A program made the translations under genes and the position numbers. The notes beneath the pieces were generated by a model. That model made no database searches, was not told where the DNA came from, and was given only the letters and a program-made list of their open reading frames with translations. Below, one piece after another: positions 9,487 to 18,071 of a stretch of DNA of 64,000 bases (positions are counted from its first letter, which is position 1; the number at the start of each line of letters is the position of its first letter). Source of the stretch: Bacteroidota bacterium (GTDB lineage Bacteria > Bacteroidota > Bacteroidia > Chitinophagales > Chitinophagaceae); NCBI GenBank assembly GCA_023387985.1, contig JAEWHC010000004.1, positions 62,001 to 126,000 of the forward strand. The letters are read 5' to 3'.

Positions 9487-9685
9487 GCCGCTAACATTGG
9501 TATTGCTGCAAGTGGGGCTGGACGTTGTAACTTCGGCTATTTGCATCGCTGTTCTTTTGTTCCGGCAGACGAATATAATTTTGGCTTTTTGTTGTTAACT
9601 TCAACTTTATATTTTCAATTGGCAGCGGTTCCGGGCTGGACGTTATAAAATATCCCACCTGCAGCAATACCTGTCCGTTGTGCGT
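9487..9685 (+). repeat. attC-like palindromic site 2
   Basis: Left box GCCGCTAAC (9487-9495) is the exact reverse complement of GTTAGCGGC that opens this cassette at 7311, and differs from its own right end GTTGTGCGT (9677-9685). Arms GGTATTGCTGCAAGTGG and CCACCTGCAGCAATACC pair almost perfectly. The interior contains GGACGTTGTAACTTCGGCT and GTTGTTAACTTCAACTTT segments shared with the site at 25,775. Confidence 0.8.
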
Positions 9686-9689
9686 CAGT

Positions 9690-9793
9690 GTAAAAAGACA
9701 GCCCACGCACAAATGGCACATTTGGTTTTTGCCGACACACGAGCCAACGCTCAAAAAACCAAAAGAGCCATTTTTTGCCAACGCACGGACAAC
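9690..9793 (+). repeat. P-type repeat, copy 2, and rest of the 9,480-9,928 gap
   Basis: Starts with TCAGTGTAAAAAGACAGCC, also present at 25,613. It contains TTTGGTTTTTG ... CAAAAAACCAAA, an 11-12 bp hairpin stem with about 20 bases of loop. Around 9,890 a short AACAGCGGGGGCAACGC resembles the left arm of the site at 21,430 and may be a degenerate attC-like remnant. No gene is seen between 9,480 and 9,928. Confidence 0.5.
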
Positions 9794-9928
9794 AGTAACA
9801 AACTTTACATTGACAAGTTGCTGAAAAATATGTTCAATATATTGCACCATTTTAAACTGAGATTTTTACCTTTGACACATTAATAATTTAACAGCGGGGG
9901 CAACGCTATAAATTCTGCACACAGACAA

Positions 9929-10327
9929 ATGAGACCAAACAAACCGGGACAAGTAGCAAAGTTTCATACACCGCTACCAGACGAAAATCCAGACCAACTT
10001 TACGTTGTTTTAGAGATCAAAGAAGACGTTGAAAGACCAAGAGCAGACATTAAAGCTCTTAACACAGGACTTTCATTTCCTCCTGTCAACACCGTTTTAC
10101 TTGACGACCTTGAAGTTGTAGAGGTTGAAACTTCTGACCTTGTAGGGCACGAAGTAACTATAAATAAAGCTGACTATTCACAAGTGACAGGAAGAGTTGT
10201 AAAAGTGAGCGAACAGAAAATTATGCTCGACCTTACAAAAGGGGTTAAAGGTGTGGAGACAAATGTTTGGCTGACTATTCAGGACAAAGACGGAAAAGAA
10301 CATACCGGAACCTTGTTTGTAAACTAA
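9929..10327 (+). CDS. Conserved hypothetical protein
   Basis: 132 residues, acidic, rich in beta-strand patterns (YVVLEIKEDV, VNTVLLDDLEVVEV, GRVVKVSEQKIMLDL, NVWLTIQDKDGKEHTG). No signal peptide or membrane segment. I do not recognise a family. It lies 10 bases upstream of the XRE regulator and is probably co-transcribed with it at the front of the vsr-mcrBC unit; its product may be an accessory of that restriction locus, but only position supports this. Confidence 0.7.
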   Translation: MRPNKPGQVAKFHTPLPDENPDQLYVVLEIKEDVERPRADIKALNTGLSFPPVNTVLLDDLEVVEVETSDLVGHEVTINKADYSQVTGRVVKVSEQKIMLDLTKGVKGVETNVWLTIQDKDGKEHTGTLFVN

Positions 10328-10337
10328 TTACAATTTC

Positions 10338-10577
10338 ATGCCTACAGATTTAAACGCAACAGAATCTCAGATTAAAGATTATCGCCTGAAACTGGGTGAT
10401 AAAATCAGGCAGGTGCGTGAACAAAGAGGTTACAGCCAGGAACAGTTGGCGGAAATGATGGACATCAACCGCTCCACCATTTCAAAAATAGAAAACGGAA
10501 AATTCAGCATTACGGTAGACTACCTCGTTCGGTTTTCCATTTTTCTGGATTATGAATTTAAAGTAATTGAAAGGTAG
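10338..10577 (+). CDS. XRE-family helix-turn-helix regulator
   Basis: 79 residues, a single HTH_3 domain: KIRQVREQRGYSQEQLAEMMDINRSTISKIENGKFSITVDYLVR region spans about residues 20-65. Compact proteins like this act as controllers (C proteins) of restriction-modification loci, delaying nuclease expression. It is followed after 3 bases by the vsr remnant and then by mcrB, consistent with that role. Codon use and GC are closer to the GC-richer mcrB body than to the AT-rich cassettes on either side. Confidence 0.88.
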   Translation: MPTDLNATESQIKDYRLKLGDKIRQVREQRGYSQEQLAEMMDINRSTISKIENGKFSITVDYLVRFSIFLDYEFKVIER

Positions 10578-10580
10578 CCA

Positions 10581-10670
10581 ATGACAGACGTACACGACAA
10601 AGCTACCCGAAGCTACAACATGAGCAGGATAAAGGGAGCAGATACAAAGCCTGAAATATTTATCCATTAG
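10581..10670 (+). pseudogene. vsr: Truncated very-short-patch repair endonuclease (vsr remnant)
   Basis: Too short for an ordinary ORF call: 29 codons from ATG 10581 to TAG 10670. The reading MTDVHDKATRSYNMSRIKGA then DTKPE is the hallmark N-terminus of Vsr, which nicks at T:G mismatches formed by deamination of methylated cytosine. Homology stops at about codon 27, before the catalytic Asp, HGCFWH and later motifs, where the base composition drops to AT-rich. The gene is therefore a 5' fragment cut at a recombination joint. Its presence implies that a cytosine methyltransferase/vsr locus once lay here. Confidence 0.85.
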
Positions 10671-10704
10671 TATAGTTCTAACCACTTGCCATTAAAAGTA
10701 AAAT

Positions 10705-12291
10705 ATGAGTTATCATAATCAATTGAAACAATTTTTAGCTCAAGCTAAAACAGATAATTTAAAGACTAAGCACTTTGTTTCTAACTATAAAAATTTCGAA
10801 GTCAAAGTAAGTTTTGGACAAGGTAACACTGCACGAATACCTTGGATTTCATTTCTTAAAGAGCCAAATACGACAAGTCATGGAATTTACCCAGTATATC
10901 TCTATTACAAAGATTATGAAATACTAATTCTTGCATATGGTGTTAGTGAAACCAACATTCCTGAAATGACCTGGAATTTGGAGGACAAAAAGTCTATTGC
11001 CGAATATTTTGACATAAAATATTCTAAAAAGCCAGATAGGTATGGTTCATCTTATGTTTTTAAAGTTTATGACGTAAATAATTTACCAACTGAATCTATA
11101 TTGGATAATGATTTAGATTCTCTTTTAAATATTTATTCCGGAGAGACAAAAGCAAAAAGAAGCACCGAAAATAAACTAGTTCAATTTCATATTGATACTT
11201 TCTTTAATAATCTAGTTTTATCGGGCTTATCCTATTCTAAATCGCTAATCACAAGGTTTAGCTCATCCCTTCTCACAAAACCCTTCGTCATTCTAACCGG
11301 TCTCTCAGGTTCTGGTAAGACTAAACTGGCACAGGCATTTGTACAGTGGATTTGTCAGGATGAAAGCCAGTACTGTATTATCCCTGTGGGTGCCGACTGG
11401 ACCAACCGTGAACCCCTGCTGGGTTATCCCAATGCTCTGAAGCCCGAAGAATATGTGAAGCCAGACAGCGGTGTGCTGGATTTAATTGTTCAGGCCAACA
11501 ATCAGCCCGACCTGCCGCATTTTCTGATTCTGGATGAAATGAATCTGAGCCATGTGGAACGGTATTTTGCAGACTTCCTGAGTGTGATGGAATCAAAGGA
11601 AGAAATTCCGCTGTATGCCGAAGGTACTGTACAAAACGGTGTTCCTGCAAAACTGAAAGTTCCTTCCAATCTGTTCATTATTGGCACCGTGAATATTGAC
11701 GAAACCACCAACATGTTCAGCCCCAAGGTGCTCGACAGAGCCAATACCATTGAGTTCAGGGTTACGCAGGATGAAATGAAAAACTTTCTCAGCAATATCA
11801 GAGACATTAACATGGATGCCCTTACCGGCAAAGGAGTCGGTATGGCTAAGAACTTTCTGGAAATGGCTGCAAGCAGAGAATTTGCAACCGCTGATCTTAC
11901 CGAAATCAATGCGGCTTTGGTTCAGTTCTTTGGCGAGTTAAAGAAAACCGGAGCAGAATTTGGCTACCGCAGTGCAACAGAAATTCTGCGTTTGATTCAT
12001 CAGCTTACTGTTTTGGATAATACGCTTACAACCAATCAAAAGATTGACATTGCCATTGTGCAGAAGTTGTTGCCCAAGCTGCACGGTTCACGCAGAAAAC
12101 TATGCCCGGTACTTGAAACATTGGGTTCGTTCTGTATTACCGGTGATTTCAAAATCATTAAAGATGTTTTTGAAAAGGCCGACTTTGATTTCAATGGTGC
12201 AAATGTGCTTTATCCGCTATCACTCGAAAAAATAACATGCATGTATCGCGGAGCAATTGACAACGGATTTGCAAGTTTTGCCGAAGCGTAA
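10705..12291 (+). CDS. McrB-like GTPase/ATPase with DUF3578 (MrcB_N) domain
   Basis: 528 residues. Residues 1-180 form an MrcB_N/DUF3578 domain (WISFLKEPNTTSHGIYPVYLYYKD), the part that recognises modified DNA. The AAA_5-type motor follows: Walker A TGLSGSGKT (about 198), LILDEMNLSHVERYFADFL (Walker B, about 273) and IIGTVNIDETT (sensor, about 325, matching the McrB MNTADRS position). In McrBC the motor translocates DNA and drives the McrC nuclease. The DNA is strikingly AT-rich up to about 11,270 and distinctly GC-richer after it, so the specificity domain and the motor seem to have different origins. Three bases separate it from the McrC-like gene. Confidence 0.88.
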   Translation: MSYHNQLKQFLAQAKTDNLKTKHFVSNYKNFEVKVSFGQGNTARIPWISFLKEPNTTSHGIYPVYLYYKDYEILILAYGVSETNIPEMTWNLEDKKSIAEYFDIKYSKKPDRYGSSYVFKVYDVNNLPTESILDNDLDSLLNIYSGETKAKRSTENKLVQFHIDTFFNNLVLSGLSYSKSLITRFSSSLLTKPFVILTGLSGSGKTKLAQAFVQWICQDESQYCIIPVGADWTNREPLLGYPNALKPEEYVKPDSGVLDLIVQANNQPDLPHFLILDEMNLSHVERYFADFLSVMESKEEIPLYAEGTVQNGVPAKLKVPSNLFIIGTVNIDETTNMFSPKVLDRANTIEFRVTQDEMKNFLSNIRDINMDALTGKGVGMAKNFLEMAASREFATADLTEINAALVQFFGELKKTGAEFGYRSATEILRLIHQLTVLDNTLTTNQKIDIAIVQKLLPKLHGSRRKLCPVLETLGSFCITGDFKIIKDVFEKADFDFNGANVLYPLSLEKITCMYRGAIDNGFASFAEA

Positions 12292-12294
12292 TAA

Positions 12295-13701
12295 ATGAAA
12301 TCAGTATCAAACATAGAAATTAACCTTGATTCCGTTAAGGACGGTTTGCGGCTCTGGGTAGATGCCCGCAGGCCTGACTCGTTGTTTGATGCGGAAGAAA
12401 ACGCAAGTGAGCATAATGAAGCCCGGTTTCAACTGGTTGAAGGATGCTTATATGATTTTCAAATAAGCGACCCTGATTTTGTATTGGGTGATGTTGGCGA
12501 AAACATCATACAACAGCACAAGCGAACCAAAAATCTGGGAACAATTGCTCCCAATATTTTTGTTGGTACGCTTTCAATTCCACTATTGGAAAAAGAATCC
12601 AGTCAGGAACGCTGCAAAGTCGAATTAGAGGTTCAATCGATAAAATCCGGTTATCGTGATGATTACCGCGATATGCTGGAACTGATTACCGAAAAATGTA
12701 CAGACCTTTTATTGCAGGCAAATTCACCGGTTTCGCAACATTTTGAAATTGATTACACCAAAGACAGCCAGACACTTTATCAGAAATTTGCCTTCATTAA
12801 GTCCGTAATTGGAACTGACGAGTTTGCCGAAGCTATTCACCGCATTGTGACTACACCGGTAACCAAATGGACAGAGACCACGGAAGAAAAGGACATTCGC
12901 AACGCCAGACGATTTTCAAATGCCAATATTAAGGAAATACTGAAAGGCGGCAGACGAACCAAATTACCCGAGACGCATTATCTGAGAAGCTATGGCATTG
13001 ATACATTACCGGAGCGAATCACAACCATCAGAAAAACGGATTCCGTTGATACTCCTGAAAACCGTTTCATAAAACATGCACTTGAAAACTTCCTGAAGTT
13101 CTGCACGGATATAAACAACAAGGCTAAAGAATTTGGTCATAAGAAAATGGAAAACGAATCGACACTACTGATTCGTGAACTGGAAAGTCAGCTGCACCAT
13201 ACCGTTTTCAAAGACATTTCAAGACCGACAACATTAAAGCTAAACAGTCCGGTGTTGCAGCGAAAAGAAGGTTACCGCGAAGTTCTCCGTGTTTGGCTCA
13301 TGTTTGACCTTGCAGCTAAACTAATCTGGAAAGGCGGTGATGATATTTACAGCGGGGGAAAAAAAGATATTGCCACCCTTTACGAATACTGGCTTTTCTT
13401 TAAACTGCTCGACTTATTTCAATCCATTTTCGAAATTGAACCTAAAGACATTTCAGACTTAATTAAAGAAACGCCTGACGGTTTAAATCTTCAGATAAAA
13501 CAGGGAAAATTTACTGCTCTAAGGGGTGTATATGATTCAGGTAACAGAAAACTGAATATTCGTTTTACTACAACCGTTCATTCAGCGGAAAGAAAAATTA
13601 TCCCGATTCAGGCAGCTGGACAACTACTCTTCGACCTGACTATACGCTTTCATTCTGGCCTTTTGGTATTTCAGAGACCGAAGCGGAAAAACAGGAACTG
13701 A
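12295..13701 (+). CDS. McrC-like DUF2357 protein, N-terminal part of a frameshifted gene
   Basis: 468 residues in this frame. It covers the DUF2357 region (for example TPENRFIKHALENFLKFC and ATLYEYWLFFKLLDL) that precedes the nuclease domain in McrC-like partners of McrB. Homology fails after IIPIQ near base 13,609; the last ~30 residues are out-of-frame translation. Adding one G in the GG at 13611-13612 changes the reading to GSWTTLRPDYTLSFWPFG and continues directly into the next frame, so both parts are one gene of about 760 residues. Either a real one-base deletion or an assembly error. If real, the protein loses its nuclease and the McrBC system is dead or regulatory. Confidence 0.82.
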   Translation: MKSVSNIEINLDSVKDGLRLWVDARRPDSLFDAEENASEHNEARFQLVEGCLYDFQISDPDFVLGDVGENIIQQHKRTKNLGTIAPNIFVGTLSIPLLEKESSQERCKVELEVQSIKSGYRDDYRDMLELITEKCTDLLLQANSPVSQHFEIDYTKDSQTLYQKFAFIKSVIGTDEFAEAIHRIVTTPVTKWTETTEEKDIRNARRFSNANIKEILKGGRRTKLPETHYLRSYGIDTLPERITTIRKTDSVDTPENRFIKHALENFLKFCTDINNKAKEFGHKKMENESTLLIRELESQLHHTVFKDISRPTTLKLNSPVLQRKEGYREVLRVWLMFDLAAKLIWKGGDDIYSGGKKDIATLYEYWLFFKLLDLFQSIFEIEPKDISDLIKETPDGLNLQIKQGKFTALRGVYDSGNRKLNIRFTTTVHSAERKIIPIQAAGQLLFDLTIRFHSGLLVFQRPKRKNRN

Positions 13702-13703
13702 TT

Positions 13704-14582
13704 GTGCATGTGCATTTTGATGCGAAATATAAAATTGCCAACCTGACTGATTTTTTGGAACAGAACACAGAAAACGACCTTGACGAAGAAAAAGCAGAAA
13801 ACAGAAAAGGTATATACAAAAATGGCGATCTGTTGAAAATGCATGCCTACAAAGATGCCATAAGAAGAACAGGCGGTGCTTATGTTTTATATCCGGGCGA
13901 TAAATCCATCAACCAAAAAGGGTTTCACGAAATTATACCCGGACTTGGTGCCTTTCCGGTGAAACCGTCTAAAACCGAAAGCGGAATAGGAGAACTAAAA
14001 GCATTTATTCTTGAAATAATTGAACACTTCATAAACCGTGCTTCACAACGGGAGAAAATCGCTTACAGAACGTTTGACGTATATAAGAATCCTCCTGAAT
14101 CTGACAATGTGGTCAATGAACCATTACCTGAGCCTTTTAACACCAACAGAGATTTAATACCGGACGACACTTATGTGTTGGTGGGATATTACAACTCACA
14201 GGAACAATACAACTGGATTCAACGAACCGGTCTTTACAATTTCAGAATGGGATCAGGTGCAGGTTCACTTATACTTGACAAGGAAACCGTGAGTTCGAAA
14301 TACTTATTGCTTCATACATCGGGCGACACAGACTCCGGTAACTTATGGAAGATTGTAAGCAAAGGCCCTAAAGTATTTTCAAAAGACGACTTAATAAGAA
14401 AAGGCTATCCTAATCCCTCTCAGGACAATTATCTGGTGATTCAAATCGAACCTGTAACAGACACCGAATTTGAAAATGTAAGCTGGGACTTCAGAAAACT
14501 TTCAAATTACTCGGCCGGTAGAGCATCTGCATTTCCGTTTACAAGTAGTCTGACAGAATTAATGAAAAATAAAATAAGATAA
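13704..14582 (+). CDS. McrC-like DUF2357 protein, C-terminal nuclease part
   Basis: The frame is open from about 13,611; the GTG at 13704 is only the first start-like codon. In the reconstructed gene the PD-(D/E)xK nuclease core is LRPDYTLSF (13,629 onward, catalytic Asp) followed by VHFDAKYK (Asp-x-Lys, about 13,720), so the frameshift falls just before the active site and the GTG start would omit the first catalytic Asp. The remainder includes GYYNSQEQYNWIQRTGLYN and a C-terminal domain usual in these proteins. It would cut DNA when activated by the McrB motor. It ends two bases before the non-coding tail of the cassette. Confidence 0.8.
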   Translation: MHVHFDAKYKIANLTDFLEQNTENDLDEEKAENRKGIYKNGDLLKMHAYKDAIRRTGGAYVLYPGDKSINQKGFHEIIPGLGAFPVKPSKTESGIGELKAFILEIIEHFINRASQREKIAYRTFDVYKNPPESDNVVNEPLPEPFNTNRDLIPDDTYVLVGYYNSQEQYNWIQRTGLYNFRMGSGAGSLILDKETVSSKYLLLHTSGDTDSGNLWKIVSKGPKVFSKDDLIRKGYPNPSQDNYLVIQIEPVTDTEFENVSWDFRKLSNYSAGRASAFPFTSSLTELMKNKIR

Positions 14583-14589
14583 TATGCCG

Positions 14590-14712
14590 ACCCTTCACAG
14601 CCACACACATTGCCATGCCCCGCAAGCCAACGCTACAGCCAAAGCCTGGCAAAGAGTGTGTCTGTTCCTACGCACCCCCGACAGACAATCAGACGGAAGA
14701 AAAGAAGGGCGA
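14590..14712 (+). repeat. P-type repeat, copy 3
   Basis: Non-coding tail of the mcrBC cassette with AAGCCAACGCTACAGCC, GGCAAAGAGTG and CCCCCGACAGACA segments related to those at 6,945, 9,700 and 25,640. The open frame 14,584-14,859 runs through this repeat and the following palindrome and is rejected as a gene. Confidence 0.45.
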
Positions 14713-14713
14713 A

Positions 14714-14851
14714 CCGGTAACATGCGTTTGGTGTCATGCGGGGTGAAGTGCTTAAATTCAAGTTCAGTTTTTCAAATCAACTTTAGTGCTGGGTTGACGG
14801 TTTCTCGCTCCGAAATCCCGCCCGAACGCCAAGCCCGAAACCGTTACCTGC
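14714..14851 (+). repeat. attC-like palindromic site 3
   Basis: Left box CCGGTAAC (14714-14721), right box GTTACCTGC (14843-14851). Outer arms TTTGGTGTCATGCGGGG and ATCCCGCCCGAACGCCAAG pair with a few mismatches. The inner TTCAAGTTCAGTTTTTCAA and CAACTTTAGTGC are almost identical to the site at 25,480. This is one of the three units whose left box does not match its cassette opening (GTTGTGCGT at 9677), so the mcrBC cassette has probably been rearranged or contains a lost site. Confidence 0.75.
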
Positions 14852-14891
14852 AACCCTAAGAGACAGAATTTAAACAAAACATATATAGACG

Positions 14892-16190
14892 ATGAGCAAT
14901 AATTTTTTTGACTTTGTAAATCTTCATACAGGTGAAGAACAAAAAGAAAAGGTTTTAGAAAATATTAAATCTAACATTTCTTTTCGGGGTTCTAATTTAT
15001 GGATTTTAGCTTGTGCTATTGTAATTGCTTCGGTTGGTTTAAATGTAAATTCAACCGCTGTAATAATTGGTGCAATGCTTATTTCTCCACTAATGGGTCC
15101 AATTGTTGGTGCTGGGTTTGCTTTAGCTATTTATGATTTTGATTTGCTAAAAAGGTCAGGGAAAAATTTGCTTATTGCAACCTTTGTTAGTTTATTAGTT
15201 GCGACTATTTATTTTTTTATTAGCCCTTTCAAAGAAACACAGTCAGAATTATTAGCGAGAACTTCACCGAATATTTATGATGTAATGATTGCTTTTTTTG
15301 GTGGTTTAGTTGGCGTTATTGCGTTAACACGAGTTGAAAAAGGAAACCCTATTCCTGGAGTAGCTATTGCAACAGCATTGATGCCACCCCTTTGTACCGC
15401 AGGATATGGTTTGGCAACGGCTAATTTTCCCTATTTTTTCGGGGCATTTTATCTTTATTCTATAAACTGCTTTTTTATTTGTATTTCAACATTCTTAATC
15501 ATTAAGTATCTTAAATACCCACCTGTAAAGATTTTGAATGAAAAGTTTGAGAAACAAATTCGTTATAGTATCACAGTACTAATATTTTTAATGATTTTAC
15601 CAAGTTTTTATTTGGCTTATACATTATTTCAAGAAAAAAAATTTAATCAAAAGGTAGAACAATTCGTAACTAATGAGTTTACCAACAATGGATACATCTT
15701 GATCTATAAAAATATTTCATACAAGACAAATCCCAAAAAAATAGAGTTTGCTTTTCTTTCAAAAAAATTTACAACAAATGAATTGGAAGATTTGAAAAAG
15801 AAACTACTACAATACGATATATCTAATACAGAGATAAACATTCGACAAGACACCAAAGAAATTAAAGGGGAAATTTTGAATGAGTTAGGAAAACAGAATA
15901 CAATTTTAACAGACAAAGACATTCTAATTAAGAACCTTAATCAAGAACTAAACGAATATAAAATCGACAACATAGAGACATTAAAAGAATTAGCAATTCT
16001 ATTTCCTGAATTGAAAGATGTATCTATAGGAAGACACATTATAAATTCAAATACTGACTCAACGAAAACAATGACTGTTTTACTTTATCAAACAGATAAG
16101 CCGAATCAAGAAATTGAAATAAAAAAAATAGACCTATGGTTAAAGCAAAAATTTAAAACAGACGACATAAAAATAGTACAACAGCAATAA
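14892..16190 (+). CDS. DUF389 integral membrane protein
   Basis: 432 residues. DUF389 core in the first half: a cytoplasmic start, then about six membrane spans (LWILACAIVIASVGL, AVIIGAMLISPLMGPIVGAGFALAI, NLLIATFVSLLVATIYFFI, and others up to residue 240), with the conserved SPLMGPI and PPLCTAG motifs (about 65 and 167). The ~190-residue C-terminal part is soluble, charged and helical. Function of DUF389 is unknown; it is widespread in bacteria and often a single-gene accessory element. It is the only gene of its cassette, flanked by palindromes at 14,714 and 16,196. Confidence 0.88.
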   Translation: MSNNFFDFVNLHTGEEQKEKVLENIKSNISFRGSNLWILACAIVIASVGLNVNSTAVIIGAMLISPLMGPIVGAGFALAIYDFDLLKRSGKNLLIATFVSLLVATIYFFISPFKETQSELLARTSPNIYDVMIAFFGGLVGVIALTRVEKGNPIPGVAIATALMPPLCTAGYGLATANFPYFFGAFYLYSINCFFICISTFLIIKYLKYPPVKILNEKFEKQIRYSITVLIFLMILPSFYLAYTLFQEKKFNQKVEQFVTNEFTNNGYILIYKNISYKTNPKKIEFAFLSKKFTTNELEDLKKKLLQYDISNTEINIRQDTKEIKGEILNELGKQNTILTDKDILIKNLNQELNEYKIDNIETLKELAILFPELKDVSIGRHIINSNTDSTKTMTVLLYQTDKPNQEIEIKKIDLWLKQKFKTDDIKIVQQQ

Positions 16191-16195
16191 GGGCA

Positions 16196-16331
16196 GCAGG
16201 TAACAGCAGTTTGGCAAAATGGCGGGTTTAGTGCTAAAATGAACATTTGGTTTTCAAATAAACATTAGTACTAAATGGAAAGTAAGTGCTTCAAAATCCG
16301 CCACTTCGCCTAGCTTCAAACCGTTAGCGGT
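16196..16331 (+). repeat. attC-like palindromic site 4
   Basis: Left box GCAGGTAAC (16196-16204) is the exact reverse complement of GTTACCTGC that opens the DUF389 cassette at 14843; its own right end is GTTAGCGGT (16323-16331). Arms AAATGGCGGGTTTAGTGC and AGTGCTTCAAAATCCGCC pair. It sits six bases after the DUF389 stop codon. Confidence 0.82.
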
Positions 16332-16540
16332 CAGGCTAAAAGACAACCCGTAACAAAATGGAATATTTAGTAAAAGACGAAATATTAGAGTTAAAATATG
16401 AACATGGCAAAGGTGCTTGGACATACCATATCCAAATTCCCAACACGAAACACATAGTTGGCAAATGGGGTTCTGTAAGCTTCCCCAAAAACAGTACGGT
16501 TTAAAAGTAGACAAATAGCCTAACTTTAAATTGTATTGAT

Positions 16541-16807
16541 ATGAAAAAGAGCACATTTAGTCCTGCACAGATTGCAGGCATCCTTAAGGAATTCGATGGT
16601 GGTAAAAGTGCCGATGAGATCGCCCGTGAATATGGCGTAAGTAAGGCCAGCTTGTATAAATGGCGTCAACGTTACGGAGGCATGGAAGCATCTGAATTGA
16701 AGCGAATCAAGGAGCTTGAAGAAGAGAACGCCCGTTTGAAACGGATGTATGCCAACCTTGCGATGGATTTGGACGTTGCCAAATACTTGCTGGAAAAAAA
16801 GCTTTAA
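16541..16807 (+). CDS. IS3/IS407-type transposase OrfA
   Basis: 88 residues. HTH_Tnp_1 domain: FSPAQIAGILKEFDGGKSAD, EYGVSKASLYKWRQRYGGME (residues 5-48), followed by a leucine-zipper-like ELKRIKELEEENARLKRMYA coil that mediates oligomerisation. It binds the terminal repeats. It ends in LEKKL at a slippery A AAA AAG (16795-16801); a -1 shift there reads on as KALKPCRKRAIIEE into OrfB, producing the active OrfAB transposase, as known for IS3 elements. Confidence 0.93.
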   Translation: MKKSTFSPAQIAGILKEFDGGKSADEIAREYGVSKASLYKWRQRYGGMEASELKRIKELEEENARLKRMYANLAMDLDVAKYLLEKKL

Positions 16808-16839
16808 AGCCCTGCCGGAAGAGAGCGATTATTGAGGAA

Positions 16840-17649
16840 GTGAAAAAAGAGCGGCCAAAGGATACCAGCAGGGCTTGTAGATTGTTGAAAATCAGCAGGA
16901 GTAGTCTTCATTACAAATCCATTAAGGATGACAGTACTGTGATGTTGCAATTGAACCAACTTGCGCTGAAATACCCCCGTGAAGGGTTCTGGAAATGTTA
17001 CTACAGGTTACGTAATGATGGCAGCAGAATAAATCATAAACGCCTTCATAGGGTTTATAAAGAATTGGGTTTGCCGCTACGACGTAAATGCAAGAAGCGG
17101 CTGCCGGCAAGAGTAAAAGAGCCATTGACGGTTCCCGCCACCTTCACCCACACCTGGAGTATCGACTTTATGAGCGATGCATTGAATAATGGAATTAAGT
17201 TCCGCTCATTCAACGTAATTGATGACTATAACAGGGAGATTTTATTCATCGAAACAGATTTTAGTTTAAAGAGCAGCAGAGTAATATGGGTGCTAAAGCA
17301 CTTAATAAACCGCTACGGCAAACCACAAAAAATAAGAATGGATAATGGACCGGAATTCATAGCTCGCATAGCAACGTTATGGAGTAAAGCAAACAACATT
17401 GAATTTTGCTACATACAACCAGGTAAACCTACTCAAAATGCGTACATAGAACGGTTTAATAAGACTTACCGCCAAAACGTACTGGATGCATACTTATTTG
17501 ACAGCCTTGATGAGGTAAGAGAAGTAACAGAAAAATGGATGAATGACTACAACCAATACCGGCCTCATGATGCCCTGGGGGGAGTATCACCCCTGAGGTG
17601 GAGATTAAATCAAAAAGCCAATACGGCAAGCCCATATGAAACAGGTTAA
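16840..17649 (+). CDS. IS3/IS407-type transposase OrfB (DDE integrase core)
   Basis: 269 residues from GTG 16840, but this frame is continuous with OrfA through the -1 slip, so the natural product is probably the ~369-residue OrfAB fusion. HTH_21 region near the start (CRLLKISRSSLHY), then the rve catalytic core: Asp in TWSIDFMSDAL (about 108), Asp in MDNGPEF (about 167) and Glu in AYIERFNKTYR (about 204), followed by PHDALGGVSPLRW, the conserved C-terminal motif. All DDE residues are present. Confidence 0.93.
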   Translation: MKKERPKDTSRACRLLKISRSSLHYKSIKDDSTVMLQLNQLALKYPREGFWKCYYRLRNDGSRINHKRLHRVYKELGLPLRRKCKKRLPARVKEPLTVPATFTHTWSIDFMSDALNNGIKFRSFNVIDDYNREILFIETDFSLKSSRVIWVLKHLINRYGKPQKIRMDNGPEFIARIATLWSKANNIEFCYIQPGKPTQNAYIERFNKTYRQNVLDAYLFDSLDEVREVTEKWMNDYNQYRPHDALGGVSPLRWRLNQKANTASPYETG

Positions 17650-18071
17650 TTTGATAACTAGAAATAAAGAAAAATTCATAAAAAATTCTACTTTAGATCT
17701 GTACTGAAAATGGGAAGCCTACAGTTCAATGAAAGTTGCAGGCACTATTGACAACTATAAAATTGAAAGTATCAACCTCGCAAAACTTGGTGACCAAGAC
17801 AAACTAATTTCCATCAACGACAAAATCAGAAAAGCAATTAATAAAAATGGTGGTGACAAGGTTAAGGTAACACTTTACTTACTCACTTCAAAACAACAAA
17901 TTACTGAAAAGGAAATTTTAGACACATTTAAAGAAGCAGGAGTTTTGAAAACCTTTAAAAAGTTGACTGACGAAGAACAAAAAGAAATTATCGGGAAAAT
18001 TGCTTCTACAAAATCGGAAGACAAACAAATTAAAGTGATTTTGAAATTTATTGACCAATTAAGCAAAAGCA

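Larger units (their letters stand above)
16474..17723 (+). mobile_element. IS3-family element, IS407-like group, 1,250 bp
   Basis: Terminal inverted repeats of about 38 bp: 5' TGTAAGCTTCCCC...CAGTAC...AAAGTAGA (16474-16511) against the complement of 17686-17723 (ends GGGAAGCCTACA). Ends are TG...CA as in IS3 elements. Direct repeat GTTC flanks it (16470-16473 and 17724-17727), the 4-bp duplication typical of the IS407 group. It carries orfA and orfB in the -1 arrangement. Copy looks intact. It interrupts the DUF1905 gene. Confidence 0.93.

Noticed and set aside
14584..14859. 91-residue open frame after the McrC-like gene
   Set aside because: Consists of the P-type repeat and the 14714 palindrome; not conserved coding sequence.
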